Below are positions 54,747 through 64,000 of a stretch of DNA of 64,000 nucleotides, one piece after another. This DNA is from Pseudomonadota bacterium (GTDB taxonomy: Bacteria > Pseudomonadota > Gammaproteobacteria > Burkholderiales > Burkholderiaceae_F). Position 1 is the first letter of the stretch. Every line of letters begins with the position of its first letter. The stretch covers positions 114,541 through 178,540 of the forward strand of contig JAKAFN010000004.1 in assembly GCA_021825945.1 (NCBI GenBank), given 5' to 3'. Made by a program: the position numbers and the translations under genes. A model generated the notes under the pieces. That model ran no database searches. It was given only the letters and a program-made list of their open reading frames with translations, and was not told where the DNA came from.

Positions 54747-55386
54747 TCAGATGGCCGCGTGAGCGCACATCGAGCGTCAGCAGAATATCGGAAACGTAGT
54801 TCTTGATCGTCCCCACCGACAGCCCGGTGGCACTGGCGATCTCGCGGTTGTTGCAACCCGATAGGATCAGTTCCAGGATTTCGACATGTCGCCGCCCGAG
54901 ATCCGCGACGCGCTGGCGCGGCGGCACGCCGGAGGCCGAAGCCGCGACGGGATCGTCCGGGTCCCCGCCCACCGCGTCCGCGGGATGAAGCAGCACACGC
55001 GTGAACGCCTCCTGAAGCTGTACCGGGCTCCACGACTTCAGCAGATATCCGCGTGCACCCATCGAACGCGCCTGCCGGACGATGAATTCATCCTGCGTGC
55101 CGGTCAGCACGACCACCGGAATGGACGGAAACGCCGTACGCATCACGCGCAACCCCTGCAAGCCCTTGGCATCACAGACGTTCAGGTCGAGGAGCAGGAG
55201 ATCGACTTGCGGTTCCGCCGCACACAGTTCCTTCGCCTCGGCAATCGACCGTCCCTGCAGAATGCGGCAGGAAATCCCGTCGAGCGTTCGCAGCAGACAC
55301 TCGATCCCCAGCCGGATCAGGTCGTGGTCATCGACCAGGAGGACCGTGCGCAACACCTCGCGAGGCAATGCGCCGGCGGGCACCAT
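54730..55386 (-). CDS. NarL/FixJ-type response regulator
   Basis: A 218-residue regulator with an N-terminal receiver (VLLVDDHDLIRLGIECLL; phospho-Asp in LLLLDLNVCDAKG; Thr in LTGTQ; Lys in YLLKSWSP) and a C-terminal LuxR-type helix-turn-helix (HVEILELILSGCNNREIASATGLSVGTIKNYVSDIL, split). The ATG at 55386 is chosen because it sits 14 residues before the first receiver strand. Its 3' end overlaps that of the PAS kinase on the other strand by 17 bases. It shares one base with the end of dedA, its upstream neighbour. Confidence 0.88.
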   Translation of the reverse strand: MVPAGALPREVLRTVLLVDDHDLIRLGIECLLRTLDGISCRILQGRSIAEAKELCAAEPQVDLLLLDLNVCDAKGLQGLRVMRTAFPSIPVVVLTGTQDEFIVRQARSMGARGYLLKSWSPVQLQEAFTRVLLHPADAVGGDPDDPVAASASGVPPRQRVADLGRRHVEILELILSGCNNREIASATGLSVGTIKNYVSDILLTLDVRSRGHLISLFH

Positions 55387-56042
55387 CAAGCAGCAGGGGT
55401 GCCCAGGCGGACGCGGCGCACGAGTCGCAGAAGCCCCATCAGCGCAACGGGGCCCAAGGCTCCGGACAATCCAGCCAGAAGTACGAGACCGAGGTGGTCG
55501 CGGATCAGCGGAACGTTGCCGAACAGATATCCGCCGCCGATGAACAGCACGCTCCATAGCACCGCACCGGCGACATTGAAGACCTGGAAGCGGTGCGACG
55601 CCATGCCGGACGCGCCGGCAACGAGCGGCGCAAACGAGCGCACCAGCGGAATGAACCGGGCAACGACCACCGTCTTGCCGCCGTGTCGTTCAAAAAATGC
55701 GTGGGTGCGATCGAGCGCCTGGCGATTGATCCACCGGATCGTGCCGTCGTAGATCTTGTGACCGAACCAGGAACCGATCAAGAAATTGAGCGCGTTGCCC
55801 AATATGGCTGCCAACGCGATGGTCAAGACCAGGGGCACCGGATGGAGGGTTCCCCCGGCCGACATCGCCCCGGAAATGAAGAGCATCGAATCGCCGGGCA
55901 GAAACGCCATGACGACGATCCCGGTTTCCGCGAACACGACTGCGAAGAGCGCGACATACGCAAGCAGGCCATGGCCCTGCGCCACCGAAAGCAGGAAGTG
56001 GTCGACCGAACCGAACAGCTCGAACCAGTTGACGTGCGACAA
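55386..56042 (-). CDS. dedA: DedA-family membrane protein
   Basis: An inner-membrane protein of 218 residues related to lipid scramblases of the DedA/VTT family. Marks are FAETGIVVMAFLPGDSMLF, NFLIGSWFGHKIYDG and FFERHGGKTVVVARFIPLVRSFAPLVAGASGM (split), with the amphipathic re-entrant segments expected. The usual short N-terminus suggests a TTG start at 56042, preceded by GGTGGAAA at good spacing; an ATG at 56228 would add 62 non-conserved residues. It is upstream of the NarL-type regulator and may share its transcript. Confidence 0.88.
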   Translation of the reverse strand: MSHVNWFELFGSVDHFLLSVAQGHGLLAYVALFAVVFAETGIVVMAFLPGDSMLFISGAMSAGGTLHPVPLVLTIALAAILGNALNFLIGSWFGHKIYDGTIRWINRQALDRTHAFFERHGGKTVVVARFIPLVRSFAPLVAGASGMASHRFQVFNVAGAVLWSVLFIGGGYLFGNVPLIRDHLGLVLLAGLSGALGPVALMGLLRLVRRVRLGTPAA

Positions 56043-56233
56043 AGCGGAATTTCCACCGGGAGGAAGGAGGAACCGCCCGACCGCAACCGACGACCCAAGG
56101 TCGGCAGCCCGCGCCCGGACGAAGACAGGCTCCAATATACCCCAGCGGGGCAACCGGGGGAAGCCGCAGCCGTTCCCCCGGCCTCGGTCCGACGCCGTCG
56201 TCCTCTTTCGGCGTGCCGTCGCGTCCACCTTCC

Positions 56234-56239
56234 TATAAT
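56234..56239 (+). promoter_or_regulatory. Perfect -10 box just before mutL
   Basis: TATAAT at 56234-56239 predicts a transcript start at about 56246, the A of the mutL ATG. No good -35 element is seen at 17 or 18 bases, and no Shine-Dalgarno sequence fits between. This resembles the arrangement at 36026. Confidence 0.4.
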
Positions 56240-56245
56240 TCGACC

Positions 56246-58138
56246 ATGACCGACTCCCCCGCCCGTGCGATCCAGGTTCTGCCCGATGTCTTGATCAGCC
56301 AGATCGCAGCGGGAGAGGTCGTCGAGCGCCCGGCATCGGTAGTCAAGGAATTGATCGAAAACTCCCTGGATGCGGGTGCACGACGCATCGAAGTGCGCCT
56401 GCAGGGCGGCGGCGTGCGCCGGATCGCAGTCTCCGATGACGGCGGCGGCATCGCGGCGGATCAGCTCGGCCTCGCCCTGCAGCGCCATGCAACGAGCAAG
56501 ATCGCCAGCCTCGACGATCTCGAACGGGTCGGAACCTTCGGCTTCCGCGGCGAGGCGCTGGCGGCGATCGCATCGGTCGCCGACGTGACCCTCGTCTCGC
56601 GCACGCCGGATGCGGACCATGCATGGCGGATCGATTCCACCGCCGGCATCGTCGAGCCGGCGGCCGGAAACCCCGGAACACGCATCGAGGTCCGCGACCT
56701 GTTCCATGCCACCCCGGCGCGACGCAAGTTCCTGCGCTCCGAGGCCACGGAACTCGCGCACTGCGTGGCCACCGTCGAGCGCGTCGCCGCGGCCCACCCC
56801 GACGTCTCGTTCCAGGTCTGGCACGACATCCGGCGGGTGCTCGACGCGCCGGCCGGTTCGCTGCGCGACCGTGCCGCCGTCCTGATGCCCGAAGGATTTG
56901 CGGCGGGAGCCCGGGCGGTCGATGCGGCCGTCGAGCCGGACGGACGCGGCGCGGTCGCCGCCATCGCGTTGCGCGGCTGGGTCGGCGCGCCCACCGCGGC
57001 CCGTGCGCGCGGCGACGCGCAGTTCTTCTACGTCAACGACCGGTACGTCCGCGACAAACTCCTCAGCCACGCGCTGCGCGCGGCCTACGCCGATGTGCTG
57101 CATGGTTCCGCGCAACCGGCGTACTGCCTGTACCTTCGGATCGACCCGGCCGCCGTGGACGTAAACGTCCATCCCGCGAAAAGCGAGGTGCGATTCCGTG
57201 ACGGCTCGGCGGTGCACGAATTCGTGCGCAAGGCGGTCGAACGCGCGCTCGCGCCCACCGGCGCCGCGACGGTGGTGCCGGCTCCCGCGACCGCCGCCCC
57301 GACCTACACCCCGACCTACACCCCGGATCTGCCGACGCCGCGGCAATCCGACCTCGCTCTGACCGTGCAGGCGCCCGCACCATCGGCGACCACGTCCACA
57401 TGGGCCCCGCCCCCCACCGGCATGACAGCGCCGTCACCGTCGGCGCGGGCGCGGATCGACGCCATGCTGGCGGACGGCGTCCGATTCCCGATGGACGCCG
57501 CACACGAGCCGGCGCCACCTCGATATCCGGTTGCGGCGGAATCCGCCGCGCTCGCGCCGCCCCTGGGATACGCGATCGCCCAACTCGGCGGCGTGTACGT
57601 GCTTGCCCGCAATGACCGCGGGTTGGTCATCGTCGACATGCACGCCGCCCACGAGCGCGTGGTCTACGAAGAGCTCAAGCAGTCCTGGAATGCCGATGCT
57701 CCGGCACGCCAGGAACTCCTGATTCCCCACGTCTTCCGCGCCGATGCCCTGGACGTCGCCACCGCGCAGGATCACGCCGAGGCGCTCGCGCGCATGGGCT
57801 TGGACCTGCGTCCCGCCGGCCCCGGCCAGCTTGCGCTGCGTGCCGTTCCCGCGCCGCTGGCCGATTCCGACGCGCCGGCCTTGGTGCGGGGCATTCTCGC
57901 GCAACTGCGCGAGACCGGCTCGGAGCGCGGGTTTACGGAACATCGCGACGAACTCCTCGCGACGATGGCCTGCCACGCTGCGGTTCGCGCCAACCGGAGT
58001 CTCACCCTCGACGAGATGAACGCCCTGCTGCGGAGGATGGAGCGGACCGAGCGCGCGGACCAGTGCAACCATGGGCGTCCGACCTGGGTACAGCTCGGCA
58101 TGGAAGATCTGGACCGGATGTTCCTCCGCGGACGATGA
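56246..58138 (+). CDS. mutL: DNA mismatch repair protein MutL
   Basis: GHKL ATPase that links MutS to downstream repair. The 630-residue product has the N-terminal ATPase motifs: ISQIAAGEVVERPASVVKEL, ENSLDAGARRIEV, DDGGGI and FGFRGEALAAI. A proline- and threonine-rich linker (around residues 345-410, with TYTPTYTPD) leads to a C-terminal dimerisation domain (GYAIAQLGGVYVLARNDRGL ... MDLRPAGPGQ). The endonuclease motif DQHAxxE reads DMHAAHERVVYEEL, so metal-dependent nicking activity is possible. It overlaps miaA by four bases. Confidence 0.95.
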   Translation: MTDSPARAIQVLPDVLISQIAAGEVVERPASVVKELIENSLDAGARRIEVRLQGGGVRRIAVSDDGGGIAADQLGLALQRHATSKIASLDDLERVGTFGFRGEALAAIASVADVTLVSRTPDADHAWRIDSTAGIVEPAAGNPGTRIEVRDLFHATPARRKFLRSEATELAHCVATVERVAAAHPDVSFQVWHDIRRVLDAPAGSLRDRAAVLMPEGFAAGARAVDAAVEPDGRGAVAAIALRGWVGAPTAARARGDAQFFYVNDRYVRDKLLSHALRAAYADVLHGSAQPAYCLYLRIDPAAVDVNVHPAKSEVRFRDGSAVHEFVRKAVERALAPTGAATVVPAPATAAPTYTPTYTPDLPTPRQSDLALTVQAPAPSATTSTWAPPPTGMTAPSPSARARIDAMLADGVRFPMDAAHEPAPPRYPVAAESAALAPPLGYAIAQLGGVYVLARNDRGLVIVDMHAAHERVVYEELKQSWNADAPARQELLIPHVFRADALDVATAQDHAEALARMGLDLRPAGPGQLALRAVPAPLADSDAPALVRGILAQLRETGSERGFTEHRDELLATMACHAAVRANRSLTLDEMNALLRRMERTERADQCNHGRPTWVQLGMEDLDRMFLRGR

Positions 58139-59058
58139 TCGCAGCGCCGGCGATTCTCCTGCTCGGCCCTACCGCAAGCGGGAAAAGCGGGTTCGCGCTC
58201 GCACTGGCCCGTACGCACGATGCCGAAATCGTGTCGATCGACTCGACGCAGGTCTACCGCGGGCTGGACATCGGCTCGGCCAAACCCGATGCCGCCGAGC
58301 GCGCCCGGATTCCCCACCATCTCCTCGACATCCGCGATCCGTCGGAGCCCTACTCGGCCGCCGACTTTCTGCGCGATGCCGAACGCGTCGTCGGCGAGAT
58401 CCGCGCACGCGGTCGCCTGCCCCTGATCGTGGGGGGCACGATGATGTACGCACGGGCCCTGCGCGAAGGACTGGCCGATCTGCCATCGAGCGACCCGGCG
58501 GTCCGGGCCGCGCTGGAAGCGGACGGAGTCCGTCTGGGCTGGCCGGCCCTGCATGCCCGCCTGCAAGCCGTGGATCCGGAAACCGCCGCCCGGCTCGCAC
58601 CCAACGACCGCCAGCGCATCGGCCGCGCGCTCGAAGTATTCGCCATCGCCGGCCGTCCGCTTTCCGCGCTGCTGCACGAATCGCAACGCCACCCCATTGC
58701 GGTGCACACCATCGCGCTCATGCCCGAGAACCGCGAACGGCTGCACCGAAACATCGAAGCGCGATTCGATGCGATGCTCGCGCAAGGTCTCCTCGAGGAA
58801 GTCCGCGCGCTGCGCGCACGTGGAGATCTGCACGCCGATCTCCCGGCGCTGCGCAGCGTGGGATATCGCCAAGCCTGGGAACATCTGGAACGGGGAACGC
58901 CGCCCGCGCAATTCCGGGCCGCTGCCATCGCGGCGACCCGACAGCTCGCCAAGCGCCAGATGACCTGGCTACGATCGATGACGGATGCGCGGAAGATCGA
59001 CCCGTTCGCGGAGACGGCGCTGTCGGACCTGGAGCGGGCGATCGCCCATCGGTTCTAG
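58135..59058 (+). CDS. miaA: tRNA dimethylallyltransferase MiaA
   Basis: Prenylates A37 in tRNAs that read UNN codons. The 307-residue product has the P-loop LLGPTASGKS, the conserved SIDSTQVYRGLDIGSAKP and PHHLLDIRDPSEPYSAADF segments, the VGGTMMYARALREGL motif, and SVGYRQAWEHL near the C-terminus. The ATG lies within the mutL stop (ATGA). No hfq gene follows; convergent purM comes next. Confidence 0.95.
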   Translation: MIAAPAILLLGPTASGKSGFALALARTHDAEIVSIDSTQVYRGLDIGSAKPDAAERARIPHHLLDIRDPSEPYSAADFLRDAERVVGEIRARGRLPLIVGGTMMYARALREGLADLPSSDPAVRAALEADGVRLGWPALHARLQAVDPETAARLAPNDRQRIGRALEVFAIAGRPLSALLHESQRHPIAVHTIALMPENRERLHRNIEARFDAMLAQGLLEEVRALRARGDLHADLPALRSVGYRQAWEHLERGTPPAQFRAAAIAATRQLAKRQMTWLRSMTDARKIDPFAETALSDLERAIAHRF

Positions 59059-59079
59059 CGATCCCGAAGATTGCGGCGG

Positions 59080-60135
59080 TTACGTCACCACGCACGCCGG
59101 CGCATCGGCGGCGCAGGCGCGGATCGAACCGATTTCCCAACAGGTCTCGCCCATCGCGGTGAAGTCGGCAACCGCGCGCTGCGCATCGTGCCGAGCGACG
59201 ATGATCGCCATGCCGATGCCGCAGTTGAACACGCGGTGCATTTCCTGCTCGTCCACCCGCCCGTGCTCCTGCAACCAATCGAAGATCACGGGGCGGGTCC
59301 AGGCATCGCGATGGATCACCGCCTGCGTGCCCTCCGGCAGCACCCGCGGAATGTTTTCGAGCAGGCCACCGCCGGTGATGTGCGCCATGCCCTTGATCGG
59401 CAACCGATCCAGCACCGCCAGCACCGGCTTGCAATAGATCCGGGTCGGCGCCAGCAGCGCCTGGGCCAGGGTTCCGCCACCGAAATCGCTCCGATAGTCG
59501 GCCCCGGCGGACTCGACGATGCGGCGGATCAGCGAATACCCGTTGGAGTGCGGCCCGCTCGATGCAAGACCGAGTACGACGTCACCGTCGCCGATAGTCG
59601 AACCGTCGATGATCGCGGACTTCTCCACCGCGCCGACGGCGAACCCCGCCAGGTCATACTCCCCGTCCGGGTACATCCCCGGCATCTCGGCCGTCTCGCC
59701 GCCGATCAGCGCGCAGCCCGCAAGTTCGCAGCCGCGCGCGATCCCCGCCACCACCCGTTCCGCCACGGCGACGTCGAGCCGACCACAGGCGAAATAATCA
59801 AGGAAGAAGAGCGGGCGCGCACCCTGGACCAGAATGTCGTTGACGCTCATCGCCACGAGATCCTGACCGACGCCGTCATGGCCATCAAGCGTGAACGCCA
59901 GCTTGAGCTTGGTGCCCACGCCATCGGTTCCGCTCACCAGCACCGGCTCACGCATTCCGGCCGGCATCTGGAATAGCGCACCGAATCCGCCGATCCCGGC
60001 CAGCACGCCGGGAATCATCGTACGCGCGGCGTGCGGCTTGATCCGCCGGACGAGCTCGTCGCCGGCATCGATCGAAACGCCGGCGCCGGCATAGGTCATG
60101 GGAGCGTTGGAACGGGAATCCTGCGCGGAAGACAT
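59080..60135 (-). CDS. purM: Phosphoribosylformylglycinamidine cyclo-ligase
   Basis: AIR synthetase of purine synthesis, 351 residues. Visible marks are [93 protein letters not shown] and [16 protein letters not shown], all in PurM order. The start at 60135 is taken because MSSAQDS leads into the conserved part. It is divergent from hda, an arrangement common in betaproteobacteria. Confidence 0.95.
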   Translation of the reverse strand: MSSAQDSRSNAPMTYAGAGVSIDAGDELVRRIKPHAARTMIPGVLAGIGGFGALFQMPAGMREPVLVSGTDGVGTKLKLAFTLDGHDGVGQDLVAMSVNDILVQGARPLFFLDYFACGRLDVAVAERVVAGIARGCELAGCALIGGETAEMPGMYPDGEYDLAGFAVGAVEKSAIIDGSTIGDGDVVLGLASSGPHSNGYSLIRRIVESAGADYRSDFGGGTLAQALLAPTRIYCKPVLAVLDRLPIKGMAHITGGGLLENIPRVLPEGTQAVIHRDAWTRPVIFDWLQEHGRVDEQEMHRVFNCGIGMAIIVARHDAQRAVADFTAMGETCWEIGSIRACAADAPACVVT

Positions 60136-60213
60136 GTCGCGTTTCCGTAAACTACCGGCTCTTTTGGGAAGCCCCGGATTGTACCCGTGCCCCATCGTCG
60201 CCCGAACCCCACC

Positions 60214-60855
60214 ATGGAATCGCTACCGCAACGCAGGCCGCACCAATACGCACTGGACCTGCTCCGGCCCCCTGCCCCGACACTCGACAACTTCGTGCCG
60301 GGGGAAAATGGCGCCGCCCTCGCCGCCCTGCGCGACGCGCAGGCGGGACGCGGCCCGCAGTTCCTGCACATATGGGGTCCGCAAGGCAGCGGCCGCAGCC
60401 ATCTCCTCGCGGCCTTGCGCGGCGCTCCGGGGGTGCTGGTGGACGACGACGTGCATGCCTACGATGCGGCCGCGCAGGCCACGTTGTTCCTCCGTCAGAA
60501 CGACGTGCGGGAGCACCCGGGCCGCATTCTGGTGACCTCGGCCGACGCGCCGCCCCCCCGGTTGCGCCACTTGCGCGAGGACGTCCGCACGCGCCTCGCA
60601 TGGGGCCTGGTGTTCGGGTTGCGCCCGCTCACCGATTCGGACCGGGAGATGGCGCTGCGCGCCCATGCCCGCTCCCTGGGCGTGCGCATCGACGATGAAC
60701 TGGTGCCCTACATGCTCACCCGCCTGCCTCGGGACATGCGCACACTCATTTCGGTGCTCGATGCGCTCGACGCCTATGCCCTCGCGCGCAAACGCGCCCT
60801 CACGGTTCCCCTGCTACGCGAGTGGCTTGCGGCGGAACCGGACCTTGCGTCGTAG
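60214..60855 (+). CDS. hda: DnaA regulatory inactivator Hda
   Basis: DnaA-like AAA protein of 213 residues that promotes ATP hydrolysis on DnaA after initiation. It begins with [26 protein letters not shown] (split), has the Walker A-like [14 protein letters not shown], and [22 protein letters not shown] with the sensor and arginine-finger regions. Like other Hda proteins it lacks a DNA-binding domain. ATG 60214 is taken; a GTG at 60187 would add nine residues. It heads the hda-pcnB-folK-panC run. Confidence 0.92.
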   Translation: MESLPQRRPHQYALDLLRPPAPTLDNFVPGENGAALAALRDAQAGRGPQFLHIWGPQGSGRSHLLAALRGAPGVLVDDDVHAYDAAAQATLFLRQNDVREHPGRILVTSADAPPPRLRHLREDVRTRLAWGLVFGLRPLTDSDREMALRAHARSLGVRIDDELVPYMLTRLPRDMRTLISVLDALDAYALARKRALTVPLLREWLAAEPDLAS

Positions 60856-60884
60856 AATCCATTCCCTATGACCTACGGTACCCC

Positions 60885-63762
<2,878 letters not shown>

Positions 63763-63809
63763 CATAATCACGGATTGCGCACCCGAACGACCGGGTGCAC
63801 CGCATCCCG

Positions 63810-63896
63810 GCCCGGATGGCGGAACTGGTAGACGCGCCGGACTCAAAATCCGGTTCTGGCAACAGAGTGTGGGTTCGATTCCCTCTCCGGGCACCA
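63810..63896 (+). tRNA. tRNA-Leu (CAA)
   Basis: A class II tRNA of 87 bases with encoded CCA. The acceptor stem GCCCGGA pairs with TCCGGGC; the D arm contains GGCGGAACTGGTAGAC; the anticodon stem CCGGA/TCCGG encloses CTCAAAA with anticodon CAA. A long variable arm (TTCTGGCAACAGAGT) follows, then GGTTCGATTCC. A CATAAT element at 63763-63768, just after panC, may serve as its -10 box. Confidence 0.96.
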
Positions 63897-63968
63897 GGAG
63901 ACCTTCGATGGAATCGCCGATGTCGAGAAGGTCCTGTCGAGACTTTGGCGAGGACGCGACCGGCGCCA

Positions 63969-64000
63969 TCACGCCGCGCGCTTGCCGCCGGGCTTGGTGG
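63969..64000 (-). CDS. C-terminal tail of a gene cut by the window edge
   Basis: Reading leftward from the window end, one frame gives a short basic tail, TKPGGKRAA, followed by a stop at 63969-63971. Lysine- and alanine-rich C-termini of this kind are common in DNA-binding proteins, but nine residues are not enough to name a family. It would face tRNA-Leu convergently. It could also be non-coding. Confidence 0.25.
   Translation of the reverse strand, partial: TKPGGKRAA

Noticed and set aside
55386..56228. Long form of DedA starting at ATG 56228
   Set aside because: The extra 62 residues are Arg- and Gly-rich and unlike DedA N-termini; a TTG at 56042 with a good ribosome-binding site fits the family length.

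Overview
The window is a GC-rich, gene-dense piece of a bacterial chromosome. Gene content and order point to a betaproteobacterium: lplT beside alr, udg-rimI-tsaB, cspA beside clpS-clpA, lpxK-Trm112-kdsB-adk, and recG-oxyR-ubiA. A Calvin-cycle block (cbbY, fbp, prk, tkt with a divergent cbbR) suggests an organism able to fix CO2, although no RuBisCO gene lies inside the window. No insertion sequence, prophage, integrase or CRISPR array was seen; this is core chromosome with a few accessory loci.

Layout. 1-4.7 kb: alanine racemase (cut by the window edge), a lysophospholipid-type MFS transporter, uracil-DNA glycosylase, RimI and TsaB, and a small secreted protein. 4.8-7 kb: an OmpR/EnvZ-type two-component pair. 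7-14.4 kb: the most unusual region, eight tightly packed genes for membrane or exported proteins. They include a membrane-anchored SUMF1/NirV-like protein without the catalytic cysteines, two tiny membrane proteins, an MFS-spermidine-synthase-like fusion, a divergent CcoG/RdxA iron-sulfur protein, and a FixH/YtkA-like lipoprotein. No oxidase or reductase catalytic subunit accompanies them. 14.4-24 kb: ETF:ubiquinone oxidoreductase, clpA-clpS, cspA, icd, a DUF192 protein, sodB and xseA. 23.7-30.3 kb: exbB-exbD-lpxK-Trm112-kdsB-adk, a proton-pumping pyrophosphatase and a peroxiredoxin.

30.4-36.5 kb: murJ, rpsT, argF, argG, murB and a conserved hypothetical gene that may be read from a leaderless mRNA. 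36.6-42.5 kb: the Calvin-cycle block. 42.5-47 kb: an atypical NRAMP-family transporter, YceI, pseudoazurin, a DUF4397 lipoprotein and a very short LuxR-type regulator. 47.2-56 kb: tRNA-Arg, a hexose-phosphate mutarotase-like protein, ubiA-oxyR, recG, ridA, a small HAD-like protein, a cytosolic PAS histidine kinase whose 3' end overlaps that of a convergent NarL-type regulator, and a DedA protein. 56.2-64 kb: mutL-miaA, purM, hda-pcnB-folK-panC, tRNA-Leu, and the tail of a further gene.

Functionally, the window joins carbon fixation, electron transfer (ETF-QO, pseudoazurin, CcoG/FixH-like maturation), peroxide defence (OxyR, SodB, peroxiredoxin) and envelope building (Alr, MurB, MurJ, LpxK, KdsB, LplT-like). 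The 7-14.4 kb cluster is the best candidate for an undescribed system. All assignments come from reading the translated sequence for motifs; no database search was run.
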